Shown here one piece after another: positions 44,160 through 56,415 of a stretch of 64,000 nt of DNA (positions are counted from its first letter, which is position 1; every line of letters starts with the position of its first letter). A program made the position numbers and the translations under genes. The DNA is taken from assembly GCF_026914185.1 (NCBI RefSeq), contig NC_070571.1:4340001-4404000 (forward strand), written 5' to 3'. The notes under the pieces are model-generated. The model had not been told where the DNA came from, ran no database searches, and saw only the letters and a program-made list of their open reading frames with translations. Source of the stretch: Puccinia triticina. Lineage: Eukaryota; Basidiomycota; Pucciniomycetes; Pucciniales; Pucciniaceae.

Positions 44160-46304
44160 CTTGACGTGAGGTTATTGCCTTTTGGATTTAACTCACCTTT
44201 GACAGGACTGACATACCTCCCCTCAACGAAAGACTTCACTTCATCTTCTGCATTGACCAAGAGCGATAGGCGGTCATGGCCTTTGGTAATATACTTATAA
44301 AGGTATTTAATTGGTGTCGTACTCACTGGCACTTCAACGCTTATGTGAAATTCAAACATACGCGTCAGGAAAGGACTGTAGGGCTCAACGTTCCCGTTAT
44401 TGAATGTGGTTGTATGCTTTTTAATCGTGCGTCCATCATTGCGGCGCTTATATACGGGATAAGTTCCTTCAACATTAACGGTTCTGTTGGTAAACGGTTT
44501 AGGAAAACCATACTTGCAAACCTTTCCGTTCCAACAGGGACGGCCAAGACAGGGACCATGAAGCATGAACTCGCTTGCAAGGGCGTAAAGTATTTGAGAT
44601 CTGATTGGGTCCGGCAACTCAGCTGTTACAAGATTGTCAATTTCCTCGGGTGTTACTGGTTTGTCCTTCTCGTCCAGCGTTAACATCAGATGAAGGTGAG
44701 GTAAACCGTGTTTTTGAAATTTGACTGTATATACGTAAGCCACCACTTGACCATATCTTTCCATTTTGACTAGTTCAACAATTAGTTCTCTCATTTTCAA
44801 ATAGAAGACCCGAGCAACGACTGTCGGATGATCATAAGATTTATCATTATCACCAATTTCATCAATGATTTCGCGCCAATTTGGGTTTGCCATCATGGTG
44901 ATAAATAGAGATGGAGGGCTCAACCGCCTGCACAACGCCATTGAATCGTGATAAAGCTGTTGCATTGATCTTGGGCTCCCTATAAAAGTAGATGGCAATA
45001 TGACTCAACGCCCGGTAATTTCTGACTGATTTTCAAGCGAATTGACAAGCCGGTTGTATTGATTGACCTTCAATTTATCTTGATTCTTTGTAATAAATTG
45101 CAACCATTGTCTCTCCACGCAAACATACATATCGACAAGTATTTCTTGGAATAACAAACGTCCTGCAAGGATTGGGGAAAACCTTTTACGTCTCTGGAAC
45201 ATTAAGTAGGTGAACCACTCAAGGGAGCCAACTTTTCTGTTTTGAACTGAAACCACCTCAAGTAAGCATAAGGTAAACTGTGAAAAAAGGTTGAACGTAC
45301 CACGACCCGTGTGAGCCCTGTAAAGGTTATCCCATTGCTGTTCTCCGTGGGGAAAAAGTAAGGGATACCTCAATGGGAAGTACGCGGAGTGCGCGTCGGA
45401 AATCAAGTCCAACCCGGCGTCACTACGATGTAATAATATTTGGCGTTCTTCTATGATGTCGCCCTCGCCTTTGACGACTACGGCGACTTTGTCTATAGTG
45501 TGACAATTATACCGTTTTGGGTCCGCACCGGGTGTTGGAACTCCCTGGAGCTTCAGAGTTTTAGCATTTGAATCTTTAAGGACGTCGAGGGCAGACCAAA
45601 ACCTTTGAGCATATGGATTGATGCGGGACATGAGAGAGATGAGTTCAAGAATGATTCCTTGTTTCATCCTTGACCCAGGTCCTTGGTTGCCGGCTTTTCC
45701 GCGCGCTTTTTGAAGTCTATAGTCTGCTTCTTCGACACCTTTATTGCCGACGACATGGATTTGAGCGAACCCAGCGTTGTTTCCCATTGGTTCAATTGAC
45801 GAAATCCTGTGCGACATTCCTCCGGAAATCTTGAAGACTTTCACTCCCATTGGGCCATCAACAGATTTGTCGACTTTGGCCCCTAATGACGTGAATGACA
45901 TCGCGTTGTTGTACATGCGAGTTAAGCATTGAAAATCCCGTGATCCTATTGTCGAAATATTTGACTTGTGATTAGCACAGGAAATGACAATCCCAGGGTA
46001 AGATTGACTTACTCTTGTCGGAATTGGACAGTAAATCTTTCAGTAGGACAGGATAGGTTGGGGCGCTTGGGTCAGATGAGGGTAAAGAAACTTTGTTCTT
46101 CTGGCAGCACGTCGAATAGGATATGGATTGTTTGTCTCGTTTGGCTAGTGTGGACTCCCCTTTCCAATGAAGAGCGCCACATGATTTGCAGGGCCTACCG
46201 CATTTTCCTAGGTAATGGGGAAATTTATATGCGATGACTTTTTTGATGTTTTCCTCGTAGTCCGGGGACGTGCTGTTGAGGACTTGTTGCTTGAAATGAA
46301 TCAT
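44153..46304 (-). pseudogene. Helitron-1 Rep (RepHel N-terminal part)
   Basis: ATG at 46304. The first exon (46304-46013) has the Helitron zinc motif C-x2-C-G-A-L-H-W and T-C-C-Q-K-N-K-V-S-L-P. Intron 45946-46012 (GTAAGT...CAATAG) joins it in frame to F-T-S-L-G-A-K-V-D and L-L-F-P-H-G-E. The Rep core follows: P-S-T-F-I-G-S-P, the HUH motif H-G-L-P-H-L-H-L-M, and the tyrosine block Y-L-Y-K-Y-I-T-K-G. This nicks and joins DNA in rolling-circle transposition. An in-frame TGA (45002-45004 region) replaces the Arg expected before V-I-L-P-S-T-F-I-G. The C-terminal half is deleted into the helicase. Confidence 0.88.
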
Positions 46305-46977
46305 GATCTTATCAGAGGGGAGTTGACGCTATAAAGTTGTAGAATTTGTCGGATGGGTCAGCAGTTTTATCGGCCAGCGCAGTATGCCTACGTTGTGAAA
46401 TGGTTGGGGGATAGGCGATTGGTAAGCTGGGTCTTGTCATCTGCTTAGTTTGAGGTCTGATGGTCAAAGCGCGTAACTGAGTGCAATCGAAGAGAAGACT
46501 TCAACAACAATATTAAAATTAGCGTGGCTATATTATCCAGTAGCAAGTTTATTGATCAGCTTAGGGACGGGAATCTTTGAATCTGAAGTATTCAGCTGGC
46601 AACTTGATCGACTGCTTCTTGCAAGTTAGGTTATTTGGAAGGGTTAAGGGAGACGTGGCGAGTACTATGTACGTAATCAGGTTGTTGAATAAATCAAATG
46701 CATTTCATCTACTGCAATTGAGGTCAACAGGCCGAGTGAAGCACATGTGGTTTGCGAAATCAAGACATTGTTGTATTCATGAACGGATAGGAACGTTGAC
46801 AAGATCTATTTACAGTAAAGAGAAAGGAAACGTGGAGATGAGGTGGAGCGCGCGTGAACATTGAGGTTGCTTTGGGTCATGAGGAAAGATTGGCTTGGAC
46901 AGTAGAAGAGATAGCTGTTACTTGAGATGTTCCTGAAGGTTGGAGGCTCATAGTACAAATGCGTTGGTGAGGGGATT
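46305..46977. other. No gene seen
   Basis: Between Rep and the third OB-fold gene of Helitron-1; only short frames without motifs. Confidence 0.4.
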
Positions 46978-48231
46978 TCAGGTTCTCTTCATTCGCTTTG
47001 CTGTGTCGCGAAGGATATCCTTGCGTGGTTGGCTGGTGATCAAGACTTGGTTGAATATCATCATTGCGGTCGTTGGTTGGGCTATTGCCTTCATTGGATT
47101 TGTCGTCTGAGTAGTCAACTTGTCTTTCCTTGCCTTTTTTTGAAGGCGGCAGCGCCGTTTGTGGTGGGGATCCTTTATGAGATGGTTGAGATTTTTGTGA
47201 TGGTGATTGTGAGGTTGATGGCGGGGACTCGTGGGTAATGTTCTCGGGTTTCTTTGGTGAAAAAGTTGTACTAAATGAAAGGTATCAGCACCGCCGAAAA
47301 GGGGAAATTGATTAAAAATTGTCAACTGACAGCTTACAACCCTGTGACGGGCCTCCCTTGTTCGGGGAACTTGACGTGGATATGGATCGGCCAAGCTGAT
47401 GACCAGACGTTACGCTGACGGATGATACCTAAAAAAAAAACGGGTCAGAATGTGACCAGAGTTAATAAGAATATTGTGAATCTTACAAGTACGACGGCCG
47501 TGCTCTCGTCCATGTCAAAATCGACAAGCCGGCCAATGATATGGACCTCCTGTCCGACTTGATAGAGAGTGTGGGTTTTGACCATATTTTGGTTCCTGGG
47601 ATGATGTATTTGACGTTGAAGCGCTGGTGGCATCGCTCCTATTGATGGATGATCAAATGGAAATGAGTTAAGGCATAAGGTTGTTGTCTATTCCTCTTTC
47701 AACTAACCTTGCTATCCCAGTCGCAATGGGCTACAATGACTTCAAGCCGGGTTGACATATCCGCCCCGTTAGATATTACTTCCCGCCTCCCAGTAATCAT
47801 TTCAAGGGAATGAATACTTGTTTTATTCGTGAAGTCGGGCCTGTCCGGGTTGGTGGAAGGGATGCGGGTTATGGAGTCTTGATAGTACGTAAATATTGGA
47901 GTTGAGCCATCATTGAGGGCAATAATCTTCCCACTCATTTAATAAATATAGCTATTTTCAAGGACGTTATTGATTGCAGTGTTGGTGACAAGTTGTACTT
48001 CAAAATCTTCATTCTTCTCGTCGAAGCTACCGCCGGATTGAATGTAGCTTTGGGTTTTGACATAACCATATAGGTTACTGCGCACAGATTTGGCTTGCGA
48101 CCAAAATTGAAAAAAGCCAATGTTAGTGTTAAATGATAGGAAACAAAATAACAGAGCAAATTACTTCTGCGAGTGGCTCAAAGTGGCCATCGAATGCAAC
48201 GGGATGGTTAGGTGCTCGGATTTTGCTCATG
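46978..48231 (-). CDS. OB-fold (RPA-like) single-strand-binding protein, Helitron-1 copy C
   Basis: ATG 48231 opens M-S-K-I-R-A-P-N, then V-A-F-D-G-H-F-E-P-L-A-E and a GTAATT donor, the same first-exon layout as copies A and B. Later exons contain G-S-T-P-I-F-T-Y (47900 region) and G-Q-E-V-H-I-I-G-R-L-V-D-F-D-M-D-E (47560), an OB-fold strand, followed by a GTAAGA donor. After TTTTAG (about 47431) it reads V-S-S-V-S-V-T-S-G-H. The C-terminus is Lys/Arg-rich, possibly a nuclear localisation signal. It lies just upstream of Rep in the same direction. Middle exon borders are not certain. Confidence 0.55.
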
Positions 48232-49467
48232 GTGGAGGAATGGGGCTTGGTTGAAGGGTTGTGAATTTTGATGATGGGTGGCTGCGTTGAACGGTTTTGA
48301 TATGTGCGGACGGAGGAAAGATATGCGAGGGTGAGTTTTGGGAGGTGCTTTGGGGGTTTGGTTGTGCGATGGTTGTTGATGTGCTTTGTGAGGCTGGACG
48401 CGGGGTTTGGGGGTTTGTTTGGGTGGGAGTAGGCTGTGGGAAGCTGAGATCAATGGGGGGGGGGGGGGGGGGGTTTATATCCGGGTTTTGGGCTGGCGTG
48501 CGTTTTGGATATTCAATTGTGGTTTGCAGGCTAGGCTGGTCAGTTTGAGCGCGGGGAGAATTGATGTTACTGGGCTGGGCTGGTTGTGAAGGGTTGGCTG
48601 AGCGCGGCGGTTCCTGGAAACGCGCCGAAGGAATCAACGAGAATTTCCGGCTGGCGTGACATTTGGGATATTCAATTGTGGTTTGCGGGCTAGGCTGGAC
48701 CGTTGGAGGGCGGGGGGAGGTGTTGTTATGGGGCTGGGCTGGTTGTGAAGTGTTGGCTTGGCGTGATGTTTGGTGGGAACGCGCCGGAGAAATCAACGGG
48801 CTATTTGAGACCCTGCAGAAGGGTTGGGCAATCTTGGTCGTGTTGAGATTTAGGGGTTTACACCTAAATAGAAGGGTTTTGGTGGTTTTGGTTAGCAACA
48901 TGATAAATCACTGATTATTTATGTAAGAGATAAATGAAAGGGGCGGAAAGGGTCACTTTACCGGACCTAGGCGTAGGTATGATTCAGGGCAAGGATCAGC
49001 AAGGGTTTTCTGGGCATGGCGTTTTACACGTGAGGTGAGTTGGCGTGGCAGGTGGAACTGTTTGTCGGATGATCATATCAAGGGAGCGGGAGAAGAAAGA
49101 AAGGGCGGTGGTGAAGACAACGGTTAACATGAGTATCATGCGTTGACGACAAAGTGAGGTGAGGGGTTCAAAGTGGGATCAGGGGGGGCACTAACATTCA
49201 GTATAAGAAAAGAGCGAAGGACGACCTTGAGGAGCCAGGCGTGTCCGTTTATGCTGTACTTCCAGCTGGCTGAACACCTCACGCCGGCGCCCCTGTTGCA
49301 ATTGCGCAGGCGCAAAGGCTAAAGCACTGGCCCCATGATGTATTCTGCCTTTGGCACTGCAGGGGGCCTTTTCATACGTGTTTTTTGACCCTTCCGGTGA
49401 GTGGGGCGGAAATACGAGCCTGGGTGCAGCAGCTTTGGCTGGTGTTGGGCTAGGTTGCTGGTTGAGA
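48232..49467 (-). other. Helitron-1 5' region: Pro/Ser/Thr-rich frame and tandem duplication
   Basis: The minus strand is open from 48901 to 48227 (224 residues, Pro/Ser/Gln-rich, with P6), probably non-domain sequence. A direct duplication of about 155 bp lies at about 48490-48650 and 48651-48805 (shared TATTCAATTGTGGTTTGC). A run of 19 G is at 48455-48473. The segment shared with 4150-4232 lies at about 49230-49310. Confidence 0.45.
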
Positions 49468-49497
49468 TTTTTGTCATTTTCAATGTAATTTAGCCTG

Positions 49498-52400
49498 TCA
49501 CAATGATTGTACATAATTCCTGTATTTATTTGAGGGGTTAACCCTTTCGTTTTTTTGTACTTTGTTGCCTTGTGGGAAAAACCCTGCCTTTTTTTTGGGG
49601 GGGATTTGGTCTATTGTAGGGGAAACCCTTGGTTTTTTTTTCCGCAAAACTCTGGTTTTAATAGTCAAAACATCAGCAATCATGTTGTTGGTTGAGATGT
49701 CTTCAATGACTAATTGATTCTTTGCAACAATGTCTCTCAGATACTGATATTGGATTTCAATGTGTTTCAAGTTGTCAGAGAGCCAGAGTTCTTTGCTGAT
49801 GATTACTGCGCCAGAATTGTTGTTCTTGATTTCTGGAATTCCAACCGAGATCTTCATGTCAACAAGTAGATTCTTCAACCATTGAATTTGTTTAGCACAC
49901 ACATTAATTGCAATAAACTCGGCTTCAGTCGTTGATTGAGCCACGATTGATTGTTTCTTAGATTTCCAACAGATCACGTTGCCTTGAAATTTTACGACAT
50001 AACCAGTAGTTGATTTCTTGTCCACTGTTGACATCGCAAAGTCCGCATCAGCATACCCAAGTAGTTTGCAAGGAGAACCGCCGCTCTTAATTTCAATGCC
50101 AATATTCTTGGTACCCTTGATGTATCAAAGTAAATGCTTGACCAGCGACCAGTGTTGTTGCGCAGGTTTTGACGAATATTGTGACGACAGATTCGTAGCA
50201 AACGCAATGTCCGGACAAGTATGCATCGTGAGATAATTAATATACCCCATTTCTTTCTGCATTAAAGACGCATCAAACGGAGTAGATTCAAGCTCAACCT
50301 GATGGAGGGCATTTGTTGGTAACGGAGTCTTCACCGAATTAGCGCCTTCCATGTTGAACGCCTTCAGGATCTTTCCAGCGTACGCCTGATGATACAAAAT
50401 AACCAAATTAGTCTTCCACTCCAAGGTATACCCAAGATGCTGACTCGGCTTTTCTTTTACTTTGATCTTATATGCCTTCAAAAGTTCAGATAGAAAAGAA
50501 GTTATTAGAGATGCGCTTTGACCTACAATCAGGCCATCATCCACATAAATGTGCAGAAATAATGTCCGATCAGCATTGTAGAACAAGGCATCGTCCACAA
50601 TCAACGGAATGAGGCCTAAGGTCCGTAATGTGCTTGTAAGATGGTTTTTTCACATGCGCAGAGCTTGCTTCATACCGTATAGCGACTCATTCAATTTCCA
50701 AACCCAGTTCTCTTTCCCTTTCACCTCAAACCCCAAGACTCGTCAAACGTACAAATCAGCATCCATCTCACCGTGTAAGAAGGCTGTTTCAACATCAAAC
50801 TGATAGACCTTCCACTTGAACGTAACCGCAATAGATAACAGAATTTTGAATGTTTCAACTCGACCAACTGACGCATACGTGAGAAAATAGTGCTTATTTG
50901 GCTCTTGGTGATTTCCAAACCCGACCCATCGAGCCTTATACCGAATTACTTCATTTGCTTCATTGAGTTTCCGACATAGTACCCACATTCCGCCAATCAT
51001 TTTTTCATTTTCCGGCGGCGGAACAAGATCACCAGTTATGTGTGCAAGTTGCGACGCATGTTCATTGGTCATTGCCTCAATCCAGAGTGGCTTCTCCTTC
51101 GGACTACTTAACGCATCAGCCATTGTTACTTCTTGAACCAAGTTAATGACCTCAGGCTGTTCATCAATAACCGCCGTACCGCTAGAAATTTGCTGTTGTC
51201 TTTTTGTCGACAAAATGTTTGAGGTATCAATATCCGCACAAATTTTGTTTGACGGCTTGAACAATGAACTCCACTCCCAGCTTGGTCTGAGTCGGCCCAG
51301 AATGTTTTCCAAAAGCTTGAAATGTCTCCCTTGATTAGGACGATGTTCAGAGGATTCACCTAGTTGATGCGGTCAAACAGTTTCACCAGTCTGAATTTCT
51401 TCTCTAGCTTTTTCTGCACGAACTTGCTGACAACGACTTAACCAAGCTTGTTTTGTTTGTAATGATAAATCCGAGTCCTCTTCACTTTCCAATGTTTGGT
51501 TTAAACTTTGCACGGGCGCTGACTTCTCACGATCTGATTCAATTTGAGTTGATTTGGATTCATCCAACAAGTCTGAAGAATCTGAACTACTTGATTTATC
51601 AGAGCCGGACGATTTATATTTTCCTGGGAGTCAAACCATACGCGGTATTTTGCTTTTGGAAACCGTGACCACGCAAGGAAGAGATTTGAGGTCTTTAGTG
51701 GGCGGGGCCTCACCAGATTTCACCTGAACCGCCGGCACGATATAATCCCGGCTAATGACCACTCTATAGACCAGCGGATCATAGAAACGCGACGCATCCA
51801 AGAACAGCTCGAATCCCAGAAATTTTAGCTCAACACCACGTGGTAGAAGTTTGAGTGAATCTGGTCTATGCACCACAACTTTAGCTCCAAAAAGAATGAG
51901 CGGCATATTTGTCCTATCAGGCTCAATCAACAAGTTTGATTTAGCTAGCATCAACGTAGGTGAAACCCAATTAATCGACGAGTGTGGAAGAACATTCAAC
52001 AAAGTCGACGCGTGAACGGCTGCTTCATGCCACATTGATTGTGGGACTTGAGATTGAAGCAACATACATCTCATTTTTTCAATTAGAACGCCATTGAAAC
52101 ATTCAGCAACTCCATTTGTTTGCGGAGAATTCGCTGGACCTTGTTCAATTGACACTCCCGACTCCTGTAGCTTAGTGAGAAACTTTGATGAACTAAATTC
52201 ACCACCACGATCACTGTGTAAATAAGCTGGGACGCGTTGAATCTTGTTTTGTAATTCTTCAATGAACAATACAAGTTTTGCTTCAGATTCTGATTTTGCC
52301 TTGAGTAAGTAAATTTGATTGAATCAAGTCGCATCATCAATTATCACCAGAATGTACCAAAAACCCAATTTTGACGGTGAAGACATTTGCAAAACATCCG

Positions 52401-52965
52401 TATGCAGTCAATGAAACGGCAATTTTCGAGCGTGCAGAGACCGATGGATTTTGCCTTTTTCACAGATTAGAAAATCCTTTGATTTTGTTGAAGCACTGGG
52501 TGACAAATTATTATGCCAACAAAATAAATCAATGTATTTATCCAAAGGATGTCCTAAACCGTAATGCCAGTCGAAATCTTCGGGAATCTTCATATTGACT
52601 ATACACACGTATTCAGAGATAGGGCTCATGAAAAGTTTTCCGATCCTAGGAAACGTGGTTACAATTTTATCCCTGCCTTTGATTAGAAACTGGTCGGTTT
52701 TGAAGTGAGGCTTGAGTCCATGGTCAATCAGTTGAGTAGCTGAAACTATGTTGGCACATCCATTGGGAACATGGAAAACGGGATTGATAAAATAGTCGCC
52801 CATTTTTAGTGTCTTGACATGTGTCGCTTCAATTGGAGAGGAGAAAGTGTTCATGAAGTGATTTGTTAGTGGCTGAACATCCGTAAGCAATTCAAGATTG
52901 ATGACACAAGACTGTGTTGCTCCCGTATCAAAAACCAAGAACCGCAAGAAATATTCTCTAGACAC
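49498..52965 (-). pseudogene. Copia-1 pol: protease, integrase, reverse transcriptase, RNase H
   Basis: Minus strand in copia order: protease V-F-D-T-G-A-T-Q (about 52930), pre-integrase zinc region W-H-Y-G-L-G-H-P (52530), integrase core with H-S-D-R-G-G-E-F and N-S-P-Q-T-N-G-V-A-E (52210-52090), RT with W-I-E-A-M, Y-K-A-R-W-V, F-D-V-E-T-A-F-L-H-G (about 50790) and Y-V-D-D (50545), and RNase H S-T-T-G-Y-V, K-S-K-K-Q-S, S-T-T-E-A-E (49880-50010). The order integrase before RT defines Ty1/copia. Several frameshifts and stops, for example near 52300, 51370, 50740 and 50120, make it non-functional. Confidence 0.9.
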
Positions 52966-53927
52966 ATTGCTACAAAGAAATTTGAGCGATCTGAATCTAC
53001 ATTGAACGGTCCTTTTGATGGTTCTGAACCTTGATGAGAGCCGTGAACCATACCAAGCATGTTGGACAATGCGAATTTCTTCATCATGTCCGTCAAATCA
53101 CTGACTGACTGTTTGATCTTTTGAATTTGATTTTCAACGGTATTTGACAAATTACTCGGCGCTTTTCCTTTGCTTGACAATGGCTGACTATTATTCAGGG
53201 TAGGAGCCACTGCTTTTGGCTTTGGAGCATTTGACTGCTTATGTTTCTTCTTGCTTGACTTTGACGCAGGTGGTGTAGACGACGTAAACATAACATTTTT
53301 GTGATTCTCATTTTGACTATTGCGGCGCATTGCTTCGATTAAGATCCGATCGGTGAAACCCTTAAGTGTAAAAGGCTTAATGTCATAGCACGTCTGAACT
53401 AATGACGACATTTTCAAGTCATTTTCTAAGCTATCCAGAAATAAAGCTGCGGCCATGAAAGAAGTGACGACGCCAAATTCTTGAATATGATTTGCTGTTA
53501 TATCTGATAGTCGAGTATACGCTGTCTTGAATGCCGTAATGTGATTTTTTAACAATGTTCCTGGATTATACCGCATAGAGTGAACCTTTTTATACGCAGC
53601 ACAAGTTGTAATCACTGAGTTTTGACCACACGCCAATGCTAAAGCCTCCCAAGCATCCAGGAAAGATGTATTGTTGTCAAGAATCTTATTGTGAAGTTCT
53701 TTACTAACAGCCGCATACAACGCCTCCAAAGCCCTTGTGTTATTTTTCTTGTATGCCGTAGCATTCTTCTCGTCGTTTACCCATTTTTGATCAAGTAAAT
53801 CCTCAAGATTATGTCGTTTAAGGTACAACGTGAAACAGGATTTCCACGGAACCCACGTGCCAAACTTCAATTGTTCGACTCGTAATGAGAAATGATTATC
53901 ACTTGAGGAATCTGACTCGTCTGACAT
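52866..53927 (-). pseudogene. Copia-1 gag
   Basis: 353-residue frame from ATG 53927 (acidic start M-S-D-E-S-D). It has the copia gag pattern F-G-T-W-V-P-W-K...L-Y-L-K-R-H-N-L, W-E-A-L, K-K-V-H-S-M-R-Y and a Lys/Ser-rich linker. Forms the particle shell. A frameshift near 52950 separates it from the protease, and no CCHC knuckle is visible. Confidence 0.85.
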
Positions 53928-54011
53928 ATTGGGTGTTTGTGTTCAGTTTGCGTTTAACCCTCCTTCTCTAACGCTGAGCTAATACAATTCAAGAGTTGAC
54001 TCTTGCTACCA

Positions 54012-54646
54012 TGTAGTGATTACAAATCTCTCTTTCTTTGGAATCTTGATTTAATTGCTTAGCCAGTAGTAGTAGATCTTAGACTTAATGAAAGAAATAA
54101 AAAACAATTAGAAATTGAGTCTGAATCACACAAGAAATAAAGAAGAAAGAAAACACACAGAGTATAGAAGCTATCTATGCTGAAACCTGAACAATGACGA
54201 AGACACGTGAGATAAACAAGACTAGAACACAAACAAACTAAAGAGACACAAGTTTTAGTAGCTAATCTAACCAGATACAAAACAAAAACTATACAAACAA
54301 GATGCAGCTGTTTAGTATTTGTTGATGTAGCTCCTCCTGAAACAAGTCGACCTTTAGCGAGTTGACTAGACAGATGTTATCAGCAAACGTGTGAGTGTCT
54401 TGAGCAGATGATGATGTTTTGATAGTTTATCTTTACCTCAAATGAGTTTTTCCTTTGTGTCTTCCTTTAAGTTGACTCTTGATCTTGATGCGTTGAGGAT
54501 TTGACCAGCAGCGAACCAAGTGACTCAAGACCGTAAACGAAGTGAGTGAAAATTTTCAGCTGTGAAACTTGAAACTCGAGAAGTCTTCCCGCGCACATCA
54601 CAACAATGCATATGCAAAATGTACTAGTCGAGAATTAATCTTGAAA
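54012..54646 (-). repeat. 5' LTR of Copia-1
   Basis: 635 bp, pairs with 30785-31400. Followed on the minus strand by TGGTAGCAAGAGTC (54011 downwards), a primer-binding site resembling initiator-Met types. Confidence 0.88.
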
Positions 54647-54651
54647 CTCCT

Positions 54652-55570
54652 TGCCTGTCATCGCGGTCCATCCTTTCAGATCAACTCAAGCGGTTCTCTT
54701 GTCTTGCATGGCAAAGTGGACCCTGGACTTGCATGGAGTCAAACTGGAGTAGGCTCCAATTCAATCCCAACATCCAAAGATCGCCTCCGAAATGAGGGTA
54801 AACTACCTTTACTTCAGCCGGAGCGCGGTTGAGGAGGCTTAGTTTTAGTGGAGGCAAGGAGTATAGAAGTAATTTATCTCCTTAGTATGCGCCTCCGGGT
54901 AGATACCTACCGTGTTGTCAAAACTCTACATCCTGCCACTCTTGTGAGCCGTACTTGGTCGCTTTTCTATTTTCCCAGTGAGGTGTTGATACGGCCGATT
55001 ACTCTCAATCGTTTCAGCAAGATCAAGCCGCCCTCCTTTTATCTGAAAGAGTACGATGAGTGGGTTCGGAAGCTGCGACTCAAGGGGAAGCGCTCAACTC
55101 TTTGGGTTCCTCAACTTTCTAGCGCAAATATTAGCTCGCTGACCTCAACTCAGAAGGCTATTGGTCTGAAACAACCAACCAACATGGTTCTGATCAGCCA
55201 GCCCTGCCAGCTCGCGGAGCGCTTGGTTCAGCTTGAAGATCCACTATTGTTTGACGGCGCGGAGTTGCTCCCCACGCCAGAAGGTCATCTCCATAAAAGG
55301 AATAAGCTATCCGTGTTTTATCTCAAGAAGGTTTTGATTACGGTGTGGTGTGCTGTGCCTGTTGCAATGCCAAAAGGAAATATGAAAAGGTATTATGATA
55401 GTACAGTTACATACAGGTGGAACCCATTACAAGAGGAGGAGATAATCTTACACAACAGTTACAACATTTACATACCCTTTGGTCACCGCGGCGGATTGGA
55501 CGGAAGAATACACAACGTGGATACAAGGACAAGGGAGGAGGAAGGAAGGTGGACCAGAGAGAGGCTTTGA
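54652..55570 (+). pseudogene. Gypsy-3 internal coding remnant
   Basis: Continues the frame split by Copia-1 (A-C-H-R-G-P-S-F; D-R-L-R-N-E-G-K-L, the linker repeat of Gypsy-2) up to a stop near 54832, then module 6. From 54979 it reads on as a second block (F-Y-L-K-E-Y-D-E-W-V-R-K-L) without a recognised domain. It shares only the linker units with Gypsy-2. Confidence 0.5.
54869..54978 (+). other. Intron-like module 6 (Gypsy-3)
   Basis: 110 nt, GTAATTTATCTCC...CACTCTTGTGAGCCGT...TCTATTTTCCCAG. The donor is altered (GTAATT). Confidence 0.5.
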
Positions 55571-56415
55571 CCCCCAAATCGTGGAAAGGAGGAGTATTCT
55601 AGTTGGGTGCAGCGTGCATGGAAGGTGGCTTGGTTACATAGCAACACATTCTGAAGGATATGGAAGGTGGCTTGGGTACATAGCAACGCATGACATCAGG
55701 CAGTGCAATATATGCAGGCAGATAAGGTGTACAAATAGTGTCACTGCAGCATAATTCCCTCATTGTTTGTGTGGCTGTGCAGTACAGGTGTACATATGCT
55801 GTGCAACTGAGATCCCCTGCAGCTAAATTCCCTCAAAACACATTCCCTTGGAGCTAAAATCCCTCACTCTTCAATATAAAAGGAGCTCTTCTCCCCCCCA
55901 AAATTTCTCTTTTACCATCAGCCTACAGAGGTTTGGTCACAGTAGTAGTTTAGTAGTAGTTTAGCAGTAGTAGTATTGAGTAGTGTAGAGTCAGTCAGTC
56001 AGTAGAGTGTTAGTGCAGTAGTAGAACCAACAATCAACAACCAACCAACCAACCAACCAACAACCAACCAACCAACCAACCAACAACCCATTCTCCTTAT
56101 TAGCATATTAGTAGTAGTAGTAGTAGTAGAAGTAGTAGTACAAATTATAACATCAACAACAGTAGAGGAACTTCACCATAACAAACCACGTTATCCTTAG
56201 TTATAACCGGTCTAAAAACACATTGAATTAGATATTTAGGTCTGATAGAGATTACTATATAAAAGTAAGAGCTATCTTGGAATCTGCCACATTTTCTTAA
56301 ATATTGATTACAAGACTCTTGGTTATTTGCATATTACTATTAGAGGGGCAGGTCTTTCAAACCACCCGTAGATTGTAATAGCCTTACAACCTATCATACA
56401 ATTTATTTCCCCCTC
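55391..56415 (+). mobile_element. Unclassified LTR-like insertion in Gypsy-3
   Basis: About 1 kb with TATGATAG near the start and CTATCATA near the end, a TATAAAAGGAG box near 55875, AGT/AGC triplet and CAAC tetranucleotide repeats (55940-56140), and no coding. AAAGG occurs at both possible borders (55386-55390, 56416-56420). A solo LTR is the likeliest reading, but no second copy is present to prove it. Confidence 0.4.

Larger units (their letters stand above)
31482..49467 (-). mobile_element. Helitron-1 (rolling-circle transposon) inserted in Copia-1
   Basis: On the minus strand the 3' end is GCGGC-GAA-GCCGC, then 12 nt ending CTAG, followed by host T: the Helitron hairpin and CTRR terminus. 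The probable 5' end is TCTCAACCAGC at 49467 after host A. The content fits: a Rep protein with zinc finger and HUH motif, a PIF1 helicase and several OB-fold (RPA-like) genes. The 3' border is well supported; the 5' border is chosen from the A|TC rule and resumption of Copia-1 and is less sure. Confidence 0.8.
30785..54646 (-). mobile_element. Copia-1, Ty1/copia retrotransposon inserted in Gypsy-3
   Basis: LTRs at 30785-31400 (3') and 54012-54646 (5') flank gag and pol on the minus strand. Target duplication CTCCT at 30780-30784 and 54647-54651. Primer-binding site TGGTAGCAAGAGTC follows the 5' LTR, and the polypurine tract TAAGGAGGAG precedes the 3' LTR. Helitron-1 is inserted between the RNase H end and the 3' LTR. 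The LTRs differ by several substitutions and an 18-bp gap, so it is older than Gypsy-2. Confidence 0.88.
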
